Positions 1-8,110 of a stretch of 64,000 nucleotides of DNA are shown in pieces. The stretch is from Phycisphaerales bacterium (GTDB lineage: Bacteria > Planctomycetota > Phycisphaerae > UBA1845 > Fen-1342): positions 124,001-188,000 of the forward strand of contig JADJXS010000001.1 in the NCBI GenBank assembly GCA_016710275.1, written 5' to 3'. How positions within the stretch are numbered: the stretch's first letter is position 1; the number at the start of each line of letters is the position of its first letter. The notes beneath the pieces were generated by a model. That model searched no databases and was not told where the DNA came from. It was given only the letters and a program-made list of their open reading frames with translations. A program made the position numbers and the translations under genes.

Positions 1-231
1 CGGATGCATGGAGATGCTCGTCTTCGTCGCGCCCAGCGCGAAGCCGTCATCATTGTCATTGTCGTTGTCGTCGTCGTTGTCGTTGTTGTCGTCGTTGTTG
101 TTGTTGTTGTCGTTGTTGATGCCGTCGAACAGGCCGCTGAACAGGTCGCCCAGATTGAAGCAGCCGGTCGAGACCGTCAACGAGGCGCCCAGCGCCAATG
201 TGGCAACCGACACGAGCAGATTCTTGCGCAT
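1..231 (-). CDS. Putative lipoprotein with Asp/Asn-rich tract (3' end outside window)
   Basis: Only the first 77 codons lie in the window; the frame is open to base 1. The ATG at 231 follows an AAGGAG-like site 5 nt upstream. Residues 1-25 look like a lipoprotein signal: a charged MRKN start, a hydrophobic stretch, then a lipobox-like VSTGC with Cys at about 24. After a short LGDLFSGLFDG segment comes a run of about 25 Asn and Asp residues encoded by a GAC/AAC trinucleotide tract (about 55-118). Such acidic, Asn/Asp-rich linkers are common in surface lipoproteins and could bind calcium or act as a flexible spacer. I do not recognise the family. The trinucleotide tract is prone to slippage, so its length may vary between strains. 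Confidence 0.7.
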   Translation of the reverse strand, partial: MRKNLLVSVATLALGASLTVSTGCFNLGDLFSGLFDGINNDNNNNNDDNNDNDDDNDNDNDDGFALGATKTSISMHP

Positions 232-446
232 GATGACTCCTTGATTGCACGCCGGGGGCGTGCGAGACCACCAACGCAGGTGCGCGCCCCGTTGGCTCGA
301 ATTGACTCCACGGGCCTGCGGCGCCGTGACGACGGTCTCTATCGGTCGCAATTTGTCGGGAAGTGAACCCCGCGCAGCCGGCCCCGCCGCCGCGGCGCAA
401 GGGCTGCGCCCCGTCCCCCGTGCATGAAAACCGCTTGCCCCCGCGA

Positions 447-1136
447 TCAACCGCCGGCGTCGCGGCCCCCGCTGCGCCCGCCGCCCAGTTGATGGCGAAC
501 AATCTGGCCGGTGGAGAGGAAAATCACGTCCTCGGCGATGTTCGTCGCATGATCGGCGATGCGCTCGAGATTCTTGGCGATCGAGAGCAGATCGAGCTGC
601 GCCGCGAGCGATTCCGGAGCGGCCTGCGACGACGCGACGATGTTTCGCACGATCTGCCCGTAAATCGCGTCAATCGCGGCGTCCTCGGTGACGACCTCGC
701 GCGCCGCCTCCGCGTCCTCCGTCGAGTAGGCGCGGATGGCGTTGCGCAGAATCCGCCGCACGATCGGGCACATCTGCTTGAGGTCGGCGCTCTGCTGGGC
801 CACGTTCTGCACAATGCGGTGCCGCGCCCGCTCCGCCACGTTCACCGCACAATCCGCAACGCGCTCCAGGTCGCTGTTGACCTTCAGGACGGTGCACAGC
901 AGCCGCAGGTCCACCCCCACCGGCTGATAAAGCGCCATCAGCCGGATCACTTCGCTCTCGACCTGCACCTCTTCGCCGTCAACCTCCTCATCGCGCTGCA
1001 CGATTCGTCGCGCCAGCGCGTCGTTTTGCGTGAAGGAGACCTCGCAGGCTTCCTGCACCATGTCCTCCACCACCGCCGCCATGCGCAGCGAGCGGCGACG
1101 AAGCTCATCCAGAAGGCTGACGAAGTGTGCAGTCAT
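447..1136 (-). CDS. phoU: Phosphate uptake regulator PhoU
   Basis: A 229-residue protein of the usual PhoU length with two three-helix PhoU repeats. Each repeat carries the metal-binding signature: LERVADCAVNVAE near residue 90 and LERIADHATNIAE near residue 190. PhoU is a cytoplasmic negative regulator that connects the PstSCAB transporter to the PhoR kinase and restrains phosphate import. It lies last in a minus-strand run ppx, two tmk-like genes, sixA, phoU, about 10 kb from pstB and on the opposite strand; in many bacteria phoU directly follows pstB. The 111-nt gap to sixA contains a good TACAAT hexamer 9 nt before the ATG and no Shine-Dalgarno site, so phoU may have its own leaderless transcript. 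Confidence 0.95.
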   Translation of the reverse strand: MTAHFVSLLDELRRRSLRMAAVVEDMVQEACEVSFTQNDALARRIVQRDEEVDGEEVQVESEVIRLMALYQPVGVDLRLLCTVLKVNSDLERVADCAVNVAERARHRIVQNVAQQSADLKQMCPIVRRILRNAIRAYSTEDAEAAREVVTEDAAIDAIYGQIVRNIVASSQAAPESLAAQLDLLSIAKNLERIADHATNIAEDVIFLSTGQIVRHQLGGGRSGGRDAGG

Positions 1137-1145
1137 GGGTCGAGG

Positions 1146-1174
1146 ATTGTATTCACGAAATCCAAACCTGCCCA
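1146..1174 (-). promoter_or_regulatory. Predicted promoter of phoU
   Basis: On the minus strand TGGGCA (1174-1169) lies 17 nt before TACAAT (1151-1146), which is 9 nt before the phoU ATG. The -10 hexamer is close to consensus and the -35 matches 4 of 6. Transcription would start at or next to the start codon. Confidence 0.5.
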
Positions 1175-1247
1175 GACTCCCCCGCAGAGGTGCTTCAACC
1201 TGTCCCCCGCACGGCGCCCCGATCAGGACTGCCCCGCCGCCGGCCGA

Positions 1248-1757
1248 TCAACCCCCCAGCTCCCGCAACTGCCGCGGCTGGAGCAGGAACCGCAGCGACG
1301 CCGGCTGTTTCGGAGGGATGGAGCCGACGTCCAGCGCCGCCACCGTGCACTTCTTCATGCACACGTCCACGGCGTCGGCATCCCCCGAAAGCAGGAAGGA
1401 AATCAGCCCCGAAAGGTGCGGCTCATGGCCGACCAGCAGAATGGCCGAATCGGCCGGGTAGTCCGCCAGTTCCCGGAACAGGTCGGCGAATGCTGCGCCC
1501 GGCTCAAGCGTCGCGGAGCGGCGCACCCGCTCGGGCGGCACGCCGAAGGCCGCCGCCGCCAGCTCGGCGGTCTGCACGGCTCGGCGCAGCGGCGAAGTCA
1601 GGATGTGGTCCATCCGCGAAACAACGCGGGCCAGCCCGCGGGCCGCCCGCCGGGTCTTTCGACGGCCGGCCGGCGTCAGCTCGCGCTCCGCGTCACTGCC
1701 CAGGCCGGCGGGATCGGGATCCGCGGCGATTCCGTGACGCATGATGTACAGCCGCAT
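1248..1757 (-). CDS. sixA: SixA-type phosphohistidine phosphatase
   Basis: A 169-residue single-domain histidine phosphatase. It opens with the RHG signature (MRLYIMRHGIA, catalytic His near residue 8), has the TSPLRRAVQTAE motif near residue 54 with the phosphate-binding Arg, and the second catalytic His in LLVGHEPHLSGL near residue 108. SixA removes phosphate from His residues of phosphotransfer proteins. It lies 60 nt downstream of a thymidylate-kinase-like gene and upstream of phoU in the same orientation, which suggests an operon linked to phosphate signalling. The partner phosphoprotein cannot be told from this window. Confidence 0.88.
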   Translation of the reverse strand: MRLYIMRHGIAADPDPAGLGSDAERELTPAGRRKTRRAARGLARVVSRMDHILTSPLRRAVQTAELAAAAFGVPPERVRRSATLEPGAAFADLFRELADYPADSAILLVGHEPHLSGLISFLLSGDADAVDVCMKKCTVAALDVGSIPPKQPASLRFLLQPRQLRELGG

Positions 1758-1817
1758 GACGGGTTCCCGGGAGTCAAAGCCGCCGATGGCCCAGAAAGCC
1801 GCAATCAGCGGCCGGCC

Positions 1818-2504
1818 TCACTCGCACAACAGGCGGGCCACGGCGGAGCGCAACTCCTCCTGAACCTGTTCTATCGGCTTGCGCGCGTCCACGGTCTGAA
1901 ACGAGCGCTCCCCGCACATCGCGTCGAACTGCTCGAGAATGCGGCTCTGATAAGCGACGAACGAGTCGTAAATGTCCATCTGGGGGAACATGTCCTTGCC
2001 CGCCTCCCAATAGTCGATGCCGCTCGACAGCAGAACCCGCCGGGCCAGGGCGGGTGCGTCCAGCCGCAGGTAAAGCACCAGGTCGGGCACCGGGGCGAAG
2101 GCAAACAGGCGGGCCAGCCAGTCGGTCTCCATGCCCCGCACGCTGCAGCGCGCCAGCGCGGTGTAGATGTAGCGATCGGCCAGCACCACATAGCCGGCGC
2201 GCAAAGCCGGGATGATCTCCTTCTCCAGCCGATCGGCAAAGTCGCAGGCGTACAGCAGCGTGTAGGTGAGCGGGCTGAGCATGTGGCCGCTCTTGGCCTT
2301 GTCGATGGTGCGGCCGACCAGCTTGCTGCGGGTCCAGCCGGTCTCGACGACGGCGTGGCCGCTGACCTCGAGCCACTGCCGCAGGTTGACGACGTGCGTC
2401 GAGCGGCCGACGCCGTCGGTGCCCTCGACGACGATCAGCCGGCCGGCCATCGGAATGCCGGTCAGATACTCCGGTGCAGCGCCGTGGAAAGAGATGGTCC
2501 TCAT
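1818..2504 (-). CDS. Thymidylate-kinase-like protein with altered P-loop
   Basis: A 228-residue P-loop kinase of the thymidylate kinase fold. The phosphate-binding loop reads EGTDGVGRST (near residue 28), so the usual Walker A lysine (GxGKS/T) is arginine. The DRY motif (LADRYIYTALA, near 110) is kept. The TREPGG segment that typical bacterial Tmk uses for dTMP handling is absent and is replaced by ETGWTRSKLV. The ATG overlaps the stop of the upstream paralogue by 4 nt (ATGA), so the two are translationally coupled. The two proteins share the segment L(T/S)PLT(F/Y) followed by DFADR, absent from standard Tmk. The K-to-R change suggests reduced or altered catalysis; a heterodimer with the neighbour is possible. 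The substrate is unknown. Confidence 0.75.
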   Translation of the reverse strand: MRTISFHGAAPEYLTGIPMAGRLIVVEGTDGVGRSTHVVNLRQWLEVSGHAVVETGWTRSKLVGRTIDKAKSGHMLSPLTYTLLYACDFADRLEKEIIPALRAGYVVLADRYIYTALARCSVRGMETDWLARLFAFAPVPDLVLYLRLDAPALARRVLLSSGIDYWEAGKDMFPQMDIYDSFVAYQSRILEQFDAMCGERSFQTVDARKPIEQVQEELRSAVARLLCE

Positions 2505-3184
2505 GCCGCACCCCCCCGTCGCCGCTCCCGCAGCCGCGCCAGCACCACGTCGCGCACGATGGCCTGTTGATCGGGGATGGTGCGGGTGGCGTCGATCGTG
2601 GTCAGGCCGTACTCATCGCAGAGGCGGTCATAGTGGGATACCACCCGCGATTGAAAGATGCCGAAGGACTCGGCGATGTCCGCCGAGAGGCGCATGTCCA
2701 TCCCCGCCTCGTAGTACTTGATCTTGGCGCGCGCCGAGCTGAGCCGCTCCAGCGCCACGTCCGTCGATACGCGGAAGTAGAGCGCCACGTCCGGCCGCGT
2801 CGCGAACGAGTAGGTATTCCGCAGCCACTCGGGATGCACGCCGCGGGCCTCGTCGCGCGCGAAGGCGGTGTAGGCGTAGCGGTCGGCGATGACGATCATC
2901 CCGGCCTTGAGCGGCGGGACGATCTGGTACAGGTGGCGATCGGCGAAGTCGGTGGCGTGCATCAGCGAGAAGGTCAGCGGCGTCAGCGTGGCGCTCTTCT
3001 TGCCGGCGCGGGTGGCCTTCTTGACCAGTTCGGACGAATTCCACTCGGTGAAAAACACGGCCTCGCCCCGGCTCTCCAGCCAGCTCTTGAGCAGGTGCGC
3101 CTGCGTCGTCTTGCCGGAGCCGTCGATCCCCTCGACGACGATCAGCAGGCCGGGGTGAGGGTGCGGTTCCTTCAAACGGGTCAC
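2501..3184 (-). CDS. Thymidylate-kinase-like protein (intact P-loop)
   Basis: I chose the GTG at 3184 because a GGAGGAAGGAAG ribosome-binding site precedes it and it lies just after the ppx stop; this gives 227 residues. The P-loop EGIDGSGKTT (near residue 19) is canonical, as is IADRYAYTAFARD (near 102). It lacks the TREPGG motif of classical dTMP kinases, having TEWNSSELV there, so I call it Tmk-like rather than tmk. Its position between ppx and a degenerate paralogue, in an operon with sixA and phoU, suggests a role in nucleotide or polyphosphate metabolism. PPK2 polyphosphate kinases share the same fold, so phosphate transfer between polyphosphate and nucleotides is a possibility, but this is inference. 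A true dTMP kinase could be elsewhere in the genome. Confidence 0.8.
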   Translation of the reverse strand: MTRLKEPHPHPGLLIVVEGIDGSGKTTQAHLLKSWLESRGEAVFFTEWNSSELVKKATRAGKKSATLTPLTFSLMHATDFADRHLYQIVPPLKAGMIVIADRYAYTAFARDEARGVHPEWLRNTYSFATRPDVALYFRVSTDVALERLSSARAKIKYYEAGMDMRLSADIAESFGIFQSRVVSHYDRLCDEYGLTTIDATRTIPDQQAIVRDVVLARLRERRRGGAA

Positions 3185-3215
3185 GGGTTCGCGCTTCCTT
3201 CCTCCGCCGTGTGGG

Positions 3216-4781
3216 TTACGGTCCGACCGAAGGCGCCGGCACGGCGGCCGGCCCCGGCTCGATGACCAGTTCGATGCGGCGATCCAGCGCCGCCGCCAGC
3301 AGTTCGCTCTTGCGCTCCGCGGCCCAGATTTCCAGCGCAGCGCCCTGCGGCGCATGCACCGCGATCCGCAGCCGCTCCGGCGTCATGTCGCAGCGGACGT
3401 GCCGCACGCACTGCGTGCGCCCGCGCTCCAATCCCTCCGCCACGCGCAGGATTCCCGCCAGCACGCGAACCACCCGCCGATCGCGCGGCCGCAGCGCCGC
3501 ATACTCGGGATGCCGCGGCTTGGGAGCCGCCTTGCGATGGTAGCGCGCCACGACGGCGATCAGCTCGATCTCCTGCTCGCGAAAGCCGCGCAGCCCCCCA
3601 TGGCGGATCAGGTAGTGGCCGTGATGCTCGTGCCGCTCAAAGCCGATGTGCCGCCCGACGTCGTGCAGCAGGGCGGCGTATTCAAGGATGCGCCGCTCGA
3701 CAGCGGTCAGCCGATGCACCGTCCGCGTCTGGTCGAATATCTGCAACGCGAGCGTGGCGACGTGCTCCCCGTGGGCGCCCAGCTCGCCGCAACGCTCCGC
3801 CAGCGCCAGTACGCTGCGTTTGCGAATGTCGCCGGCAGCGACCTCCGCGGCGCCGCCGCGCCGGCGGGCGAGGAAGTCGAGCACCAGCCCTTCGCGGATG
3901 GACACGTCGCAGAGGACCAGCTCATCGCTGTGCGCCAGCGACATCAACTCGGTCAGCAGCGCCGCCCCGAGGTGGATTGTGTCGGCCCGGCGGCGATCGA
4001 TGCCCGCGATGCGGGCGCGCTCCTCCATGTCCATTTCGCAGAGCTGATCGGCCAGCTCGCGCAGGTCCTCCAGCGCCACCACGCGCCCGTCGGGGGACAG
4101 CCAGCGATCCTTGCTGCGGCGCCGATGCACGGCCAACCCGAGGTCGAGGATCGTTCCGGAGGTGCCGACGGTCAGGTCAAAACCGATCTGCCGACAGCGC
4201 TCGATCTCCGCCGCCGCCTGTTCATGCACAATCCCGGCCAGGCGCCGCCGCGCATCGCGCGGCAACGGGTCGGCCGGGCCGAGCATGTCGCGCAGGCGCA
4301 GCACCCCCAGCCCCAGGCTGCGGGCCAGCAGCAGGCCGCGGGCGCTTCCCACAATCGCCTCGACGCTGCCGCCGCCGATGTCGAAGGTCAGCGCCGCGCG
4401 ATCGGAGAGATCGATCACGTCGCGCACCGCCAGGTCGAGCAGGCGGGCTTCCTCCTCCCCGCTGATGAGCCGCGGCGAAATGCCGGTCGCCTCGCGAACC
4501 GCGTCCAGAAACACGCGCCCGTTTTCCGCCTCGCGCACCGCGCTGGTCGCAACCGCCAGCACCTCGTCCACGTGGTGACTGCGGATCAATTCGTGAAAGC
4601 GGCGCAGCGTCTGCACCCCCCGCGCGATCGCATCATCCGACAGCCGCCGCGCCTGAAAGGTGCCCGCCCCGAGCTTGATCATGTCGCGCTCGCGGTCGAC
4701 GATCGCGTACGGCCCCGCGTGCGCGTCGGCGATGATCATGTGGACGGAATTCGTCCCGATGTCGATGGCGGCGATTCGCAC
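3216..4781 (-). CDS. ppx: Ppx/GppA family exopolyphosphatase
   Basis: 521 residues. The N-terminal half is the actin-like ASKHA fold: AAIDIGTNSVHMIIAD (phosphate 1 loop) at residues 4-19 and a DIGGGS phosphate 2 motif near residue 138. The C-terminal half is an HD domain with LLHDVGRHIGFERH near residue 365, followed by HHGHYLI. This matches Ppx/GppA enzymes that cleave terminal phosphate from polyphosphate or hydrolyse pppGpp; sequence alone does not separate the two activities. The start is GTG. It heads the minus-strand cluster with two kinase-like genes 31 nt downstream, sixA and phoU, which points to polyphosphate turnover tied to phosphate supply. A TACAAT hexamer lies 33 nt upstream of the start. 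Confidence 0.92.
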   Translation of the reverse strand: MRIAAIDIGTNSVHMIIADAHAGPYAIVDRERDMIKLGAGTFQARRLSDDAIARGVQTLRRFHELIRSHHVDEVLAVATSAVREAENGRVFLDAVREATGISPRLISGEEEARLLDLAVRDVIDLSDRAALTFDIGGGSVEAIVGSARGLLLARSLGLGVLRLRDMLGPADPLPRDARRRLAGIVHEQAAAEIERCRQIGFDLTVGTSGTILDLGLAVHRRRSKDRWLSPDGRVVALEDLRELADQLCEMDMEERARIAGIDRRRADTIHLGAALLTELMSLAHSDELVLCDVSIREGLVLDFLARRRGGAAEVAAGDIRKRSVLALAERCGELGAHGEHVATLALQIFDQTRTVHRLTAVERRILEYAALLHDVGRHIGFERHEHHGHYLIRHGGLRGFREQEIELIAVVARYHRKAAPKPRHPEYAALRPRDRRVVRVLAGILRVAEGLERGRTQCVRHVRCDMTPERLRIAVHAPQGAALEIWAAERKSELLAAALDRRIELVIEPGPAAVPAPSVGP

Positions 4782-4814
4782 GGCGGTTCCGGATCAGGTT
4801 GCGGCGAAAGCCTG

Positions 4815-4820
4815 ATTGTA
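4815..4820 (-). promoter_or_regulatory. Predicted -10 element of the ppx operon
   Basis: TACAAT on the minus strand, 33 nt before the GTG of ppx. No convincing -35 hexamer is seen at 16-18 nt. The call rests on the near-consensus -10 alone. Confidence 0.35.
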
Positions 4821-4891
4821 TCGCACGAAGCGCAAGGGAATCATGAAGACGGGCGGACGCGTAGGCGCATGGGCGGGAACACGGGAACGCG

Positions 4892-4939
4892 GGCAGCCGC
4901 ATGGGCGCACGCGGGTATACTCCGCCCCGGTCATGACCC
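4892..4939 (+). repeat. 48-bp direct repeat, copy 1
   Basis: Starts GGCAGCCGCATGGGCG and ends with the 10-bp palindrome GGTCATGACC plus C. It differs at two positions from copy 2 at 6163-6210. It contains TATACT at 4916-4921, which could be a -10 element. Copy 1 lies upstream of the DUF3800 gene, copy 2 upstream of the phoR-like gene. Confidence 0.9.
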
Positions 4940-5005
4940 GGGCGGCGAGAAGCTCGCAGGACGGGCGCATGTCATCTGAGCAAGCGGGAATCAAGGCACG
5001 GACGA

Positions 5006-5602
5006 ATGCTGGTTTTCTTCGACGAATCCGGCGATCCGGGCATGCGGTTCAGCGAGGGGTCGTCACTGCTGTTCACGGCTGCGGCAGTGGTTTTCGATGA
5101 TCACCACGCCTCCACGAATTGCCAGCGACACATCGAAGCGATGCGGGACGCCATGCGCATCCGCGAGTTTCACTTTGCCGACCTGAGTCACAGGAAGCGA
5201 CTGGCGTTCTTCGACGGGATCCGGTCGTTTCCGTTCGGCTATTACGCTTTCGTTCTCAATAAGCAGAAGCTGTGGAGCAGGAAGTTCAGCGCCAAGAAAT
5301 CGGTTTACGAGTATCCGCTGGACTTCATGTTCTCAAACATGGCCCCCGTCCTGGACGACGCACAGGTGATTCTGGATCGCTGTGGAGACAGGCAATTTCG
5401 GCGGGACATCAAGGCGCGACTGCTGAAGCACAAAGGCGTGCGAACCGTAATTGCAGAGAGATCGCACAACAACGCGCTCGTGCAACTGGCGGACATGGTG
5501 TGCGGTGCAGTCGCGAGGTCGTTTGGGAGCCGAAAGAAGCCCGACGAGTACCGAAACCTCATCCGTCACCGAGAGAGACAGGTTCGGTTTTGGCCCCAAT
5601 AA
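5006..5602 (+). CDS. DUF3800 domain-containing protein
   Basis: 198 residues that match the DUF3800 family by its opening FFDESGDPG, a DESG motif characteristic of the family, a central EFHFADLSHRKR segment, and a C-terminal LVQLADMVCGAVAR motif followed by RHR. Members are proposed to have an RNase H-like fold with acidic catalytic residues; no activity is firmly known to me. They occur sporadically and are often found in mobile or defence-rich regions. It stands alone between two divergent phosphate gene clusters and lies between two copies of a 48-bp repeat. That setting, with its somewhat lower GC, suggests a late arrival. The ribosome-binding site is weak (AAGG 9 nt before the ATG). Confidence 0.8.
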   Translation: MLVFFDESGDPGMRFSEGSSLLFTAAAVVFDDHHASTNCQRHIEAMRDAMRIREFHFADLSHRKRLAFFDGIRSFPFGYYAFVLNKQKLWSRKFSAKKSVYEYPLDFMFSNMAPVLDDAQVILDRCGDRQFRRDIKARLLKHKGVRTVIAERSHNNALVQLADMVCGAVARSFGSRKKPDEYRNLIRHRERQVRFWPQ

Positions 5603-6162
5603 AAACGCCCGCTGCCTAGGTCTTTCGACCACGCACCCCATGAAGGGGACAGTTCGGCGCGCGGGCAATTCTACGAGAATTCTAGCACACTGATCGTCCA
5701 AACGCAAACGGCGGACCTGCGAGAATCGGATATCCCGGCGACTCACGGACCGCGTTCCGCGTCATCCCCATGTTCTTTCGCCAATAATGACAGCCGCCTT
5801 GCTTGAAGTCGCCGCAACCACAAGCTGAAAGTGCGCATGCACTCGCCTTCCCGCCCCTCCCCGCCTCAAGCTCCGATAATTCGATTGTGGCGGGATGACG
5901 AGTACCGGGCACCACGGCTCTCAAAGCGGCGCACCACCCGTTGAATCGTCAGCGGCGAGTTTCACAACCGGATTCACGCCATGTGTCCGTTCGGGTTTAG
6001 TCACCACTCGATGGGATCCCATCGCGGCGAAAAGTCCAGCCGCTTGCGCAGGCGGATGCTGTCGCGGATCAGCCGCACCGCATGAGCAGTGCTACACGCC
6101 CGCTCGCTGTGCCTGAAATGCACTGCTCAAGAGCAGTGCCACACCTTCAGTGCCATCCGCCC
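5603..6162. other. Intergenic region with possible gene remnant
   Basis: No intact gene. A perfect 6-bp inverted repeat AATTCT-ACG-AGAATT lies at 5667-5681 after the DUF3800 stop. On the minus strand, about 6090-6002, an open stretch reads as a plausible protein C-terminus (ending RLDFSPRWDPIEW, stop), which may be the tail of a lost gene; I cannot name it. Around 6084-6142 the sequence GAGCAGTG(C/T) is repeated in direct and inverted form. Confidence 0.4.
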
Positions 6163-6210
6163 GGCAGCCGCATAGGCGTACGCGGGTATACTCCGCCCCG
6201 GTCATGACCC
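6163..6210 (+). repeat. 48-bp direct repeat, copy 2
   Basis: Same as copy 1 at 4892-4939 except for two substitutions. It ends 22 nt before the GTG of the phoR-like gene. TATACT lies at 6187-6192, and the ATG in GGTCATGACC (6204) opens a 26-codon reading frame that overlaps the kinase start out of frame. The repeat may carry a promoter, with the small frame as a leader; this is not proven. Confidence 0.9.
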
Positions 6211-6232
6211 ACTCCGCCGCGGAGCCGCACCG

Positions 6233-8071
6233 GTGCTGTATCGAGGCGTTTCCTGGAAGCTCATCCTCGCCAACGCCCTGCTGATCGCGGTCGCGATCGC
6301 CGTCGGGGCGTGGATGCTGGCCGACAGCCTGGCCCAATCGGCCAACCAGGAGGCCCTGGCCCGCCTTCGCGATGACGCAACCCAGTGGACCCGACTGATC
6401 GACTCCGCCGAACCGCGCTTCTCGGAATCAATCGACAACATCTTCGACCCCGCCACACGCGTCGCACTGGCCTCGATCGAACGGGGGGTGATCTCCGCCC
6501 GCGGGGCCGGCTCGCACGAAGACCTCCTGCGCCAGCCGGAGCTGCGGGCCGCTCTCGACCGCAATCAGCCCGCCGCAGCGCTGCGCAGCCTCGGCGGCAG
6601 CGGCTACCTCGTGGTGGCAATCCCCCTGGAGCTGGCCGACGGCGAGCGCGCCGCCCTCTGGCTGGCCCGGCCGCAATGGTCCTGGTCGGCGGCGCCGGGA
6701 GCGGCGCTGCGGCTGTTGCTGCTGGCCGCATCGGCCGCCGTCGCCGTTTCATTGGCGCTGGCCGTCGTCATGGCGCGGGTCGTTGCCGCCCCGCTTCGCC
6801 GCATCGCGCAGCAGGCCGCCCGGCTGAGCGAATCGCGGGAAAACGCCGGACCGTCGGCCGAGGACTTGCCCGCGCTGGCCAAGTCGCTGGCCGACGCCGG
6901 CGAGCGCTGGAACACGCGGTTCGACAACATCCAGCGACAGCGGGCGACATTCGAGTCGCTGGTGGCGCAGATTCACGAGGGAGTGATCGTCTCCGATCAA
7001 AGCGGCCGCATCGTCATTATCAACCCCGCCGCGGTGCGACTGTTGCAGCTTGCGCCGGAAGGGCAGGATCCTGCGGCCTGGTGTCGCCAATTGCCGGGCA
7101 GAGCCGTCGAACGAGAGATTCCGCAACACGACGTACTGGAGTTGCTTCGCCCGCGGCGCGCGGAGCCGCCGACGCAGGCCGCAGCCAATCGCGTTGATGA
7201 ATCCCGCCTGCAGGTGGACACCGCCGACGGAATCGGCCACGTCCTGGCCCGCGGCTCGGACCTGCTGCTGCCCGGCGCGGCCGGAAGCGGCGATTCCGCC
7301 GCCGAGGGGCGCGTGGTGGTGCTGACGGACATCTCCGAATTGACCCGCACCACGCAGGTCAAGACGGATTTCGTCGCCAACGCGTCGCACGAGCTGCGCA
7401 CGCCGCTTTCGACCATCCGGGCATCCGTCGAAGCGCTGCAGATGCTCGATCCGGCCGATGAGAAAGAAGCCGCGGCGCGCTTCCTCGGCGTGATCGACCG
7501 GCAGAGCACGCGGCTGGCTGCGATGGTGTCCGACCTGCTCGACCTCGCCCGGCTGGAATCGCAGGCGCAGAACCAGGAGCCGTGCGAGCTGCAATGGAAT
7601 GAGCTGGCGGCCGAGCTGGAGCAGCGATTCCGCGAGCGGGCGGCGGCGCGCGGACTGAGATTCGAGATCAGCCGCTGCGCCGATGCCGACGCGGGACAAC
7701 TGTCCCTCCCGCCCTACCTGCTCGAACTGGCATTGGACAATCTCGTCGATAACGCGCTGAAGTTCACGCCCGCGGGGGGCGAAGTGCGGGTCACGCTGAC
7801 GCGCCGGCCGGGCGTGGCGGAAATCGAAGTACGGGACACCGGCTGCGGCATTCCGCTGGAGGACCAGGAGCGCGTCTTCGAGCGCTTCTATCAGGTCGAG
7901 CGCGCCCGCTCCGGGCCGGATCGCGGCACCGGGCTGGGACTGTCGATCGTTCGGCACGCGGTGCTGGCGATGAACGGCGAGGTCGCACTGGAGAGCATCC
8001 CGGGTCGCGGGACGCGCTTCGCGCTGCGTTTGCCGCAGAGAGCCGAATCTTCCGTAACCGCTGCAAAATAA
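6233..8071 (+). CDS. phoR: PhoR-type sensor histidine kinase
   Basis: 612 residues. A first membrane segment at about 11-29, an extracytoplasmic part, a second membrane segment at about 157-182, a HAMP linker, a PAS-type region (IHEGVIVSDQSGRIVIINPA, near 250), a HisKA domain with the phosphorylated His in ASHELRTPLST (near 386), and a HATPase domain with N box DNALKFTP, DTGCGIP and GTGLGLSIV. This is the PhoR architecture, and the position just before pstSCAB supports it. No PhoB-type response regulator is encoded next to it or elsewhere in the window. The GTG start at 6233 has no clear Shine-Dalgarno site; the upstream ATG at 6204 is out of frame. Confidence 0.85.
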   Translation: MLYRGVSWKLILANALLIAVAIAVGAWMLADSLAQSANQEALARLRDDATQWTRLIDSAEPRFSESIDNIFDPATRVALASIERGVISARGAGSHEDLLRQPELRAALDRNQPAAALRSLGGSGYLVVAIPLELADGERAALWLARPQWSWSAAPGAALRLLLLAASAAVAVSLALAVVMARVVAAPLRRIAQQAARLSESRENAGPSAEDLPALAKSLADAGERWNTRFDNIQRQRATFESLVAQIHEGVIVSDQSGRIVIINPAAVRLLQLAPEGQDPAAWCRQLPGRAVEREIPQHDVLELLRPRRAEPPTQAAANRVDESRLQVDTADGIGHVLARGSDLLLPGAAGSGDSAAEGRVVVLTDISELTRTTQVKTDFVANASHELRTPLSTIRASVEALQMLDPADEKEAAARFLGVIDRQSTRLAAMVSDLLDLARLESQAQNQEPCELQWNELAAELEQRFRERAAARGLRFEISRCADADAGQLSLPPYLLELALDNLVDNALKFTPAGGEVRVTLTRRPGVAEIEVRDTGCGIPLEDQERVFERFYQVERARSGPDRGTGLGLSIVRHAVLAMNGEVALESIPGRGTRFALRLPQRAESSVTAAK

Positions 8072-8110
8072 GTACCTTAGAACGAACTCGGAAAACCGGC
8101 GCGAAACGCA

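Noticed and set aside
55..118. Repeat at the window start as a CRISPR or structural array
   Set aside because: It is a trinucleotide tract without spacers, inside a coding frame.
4892..6210. DUF3800 gene plus flanking repeats as a transposon
   Set aside because: No transposase, no terminal inverted repeats; the repeats are direct and look like duplicated promoter-proximal sequence.
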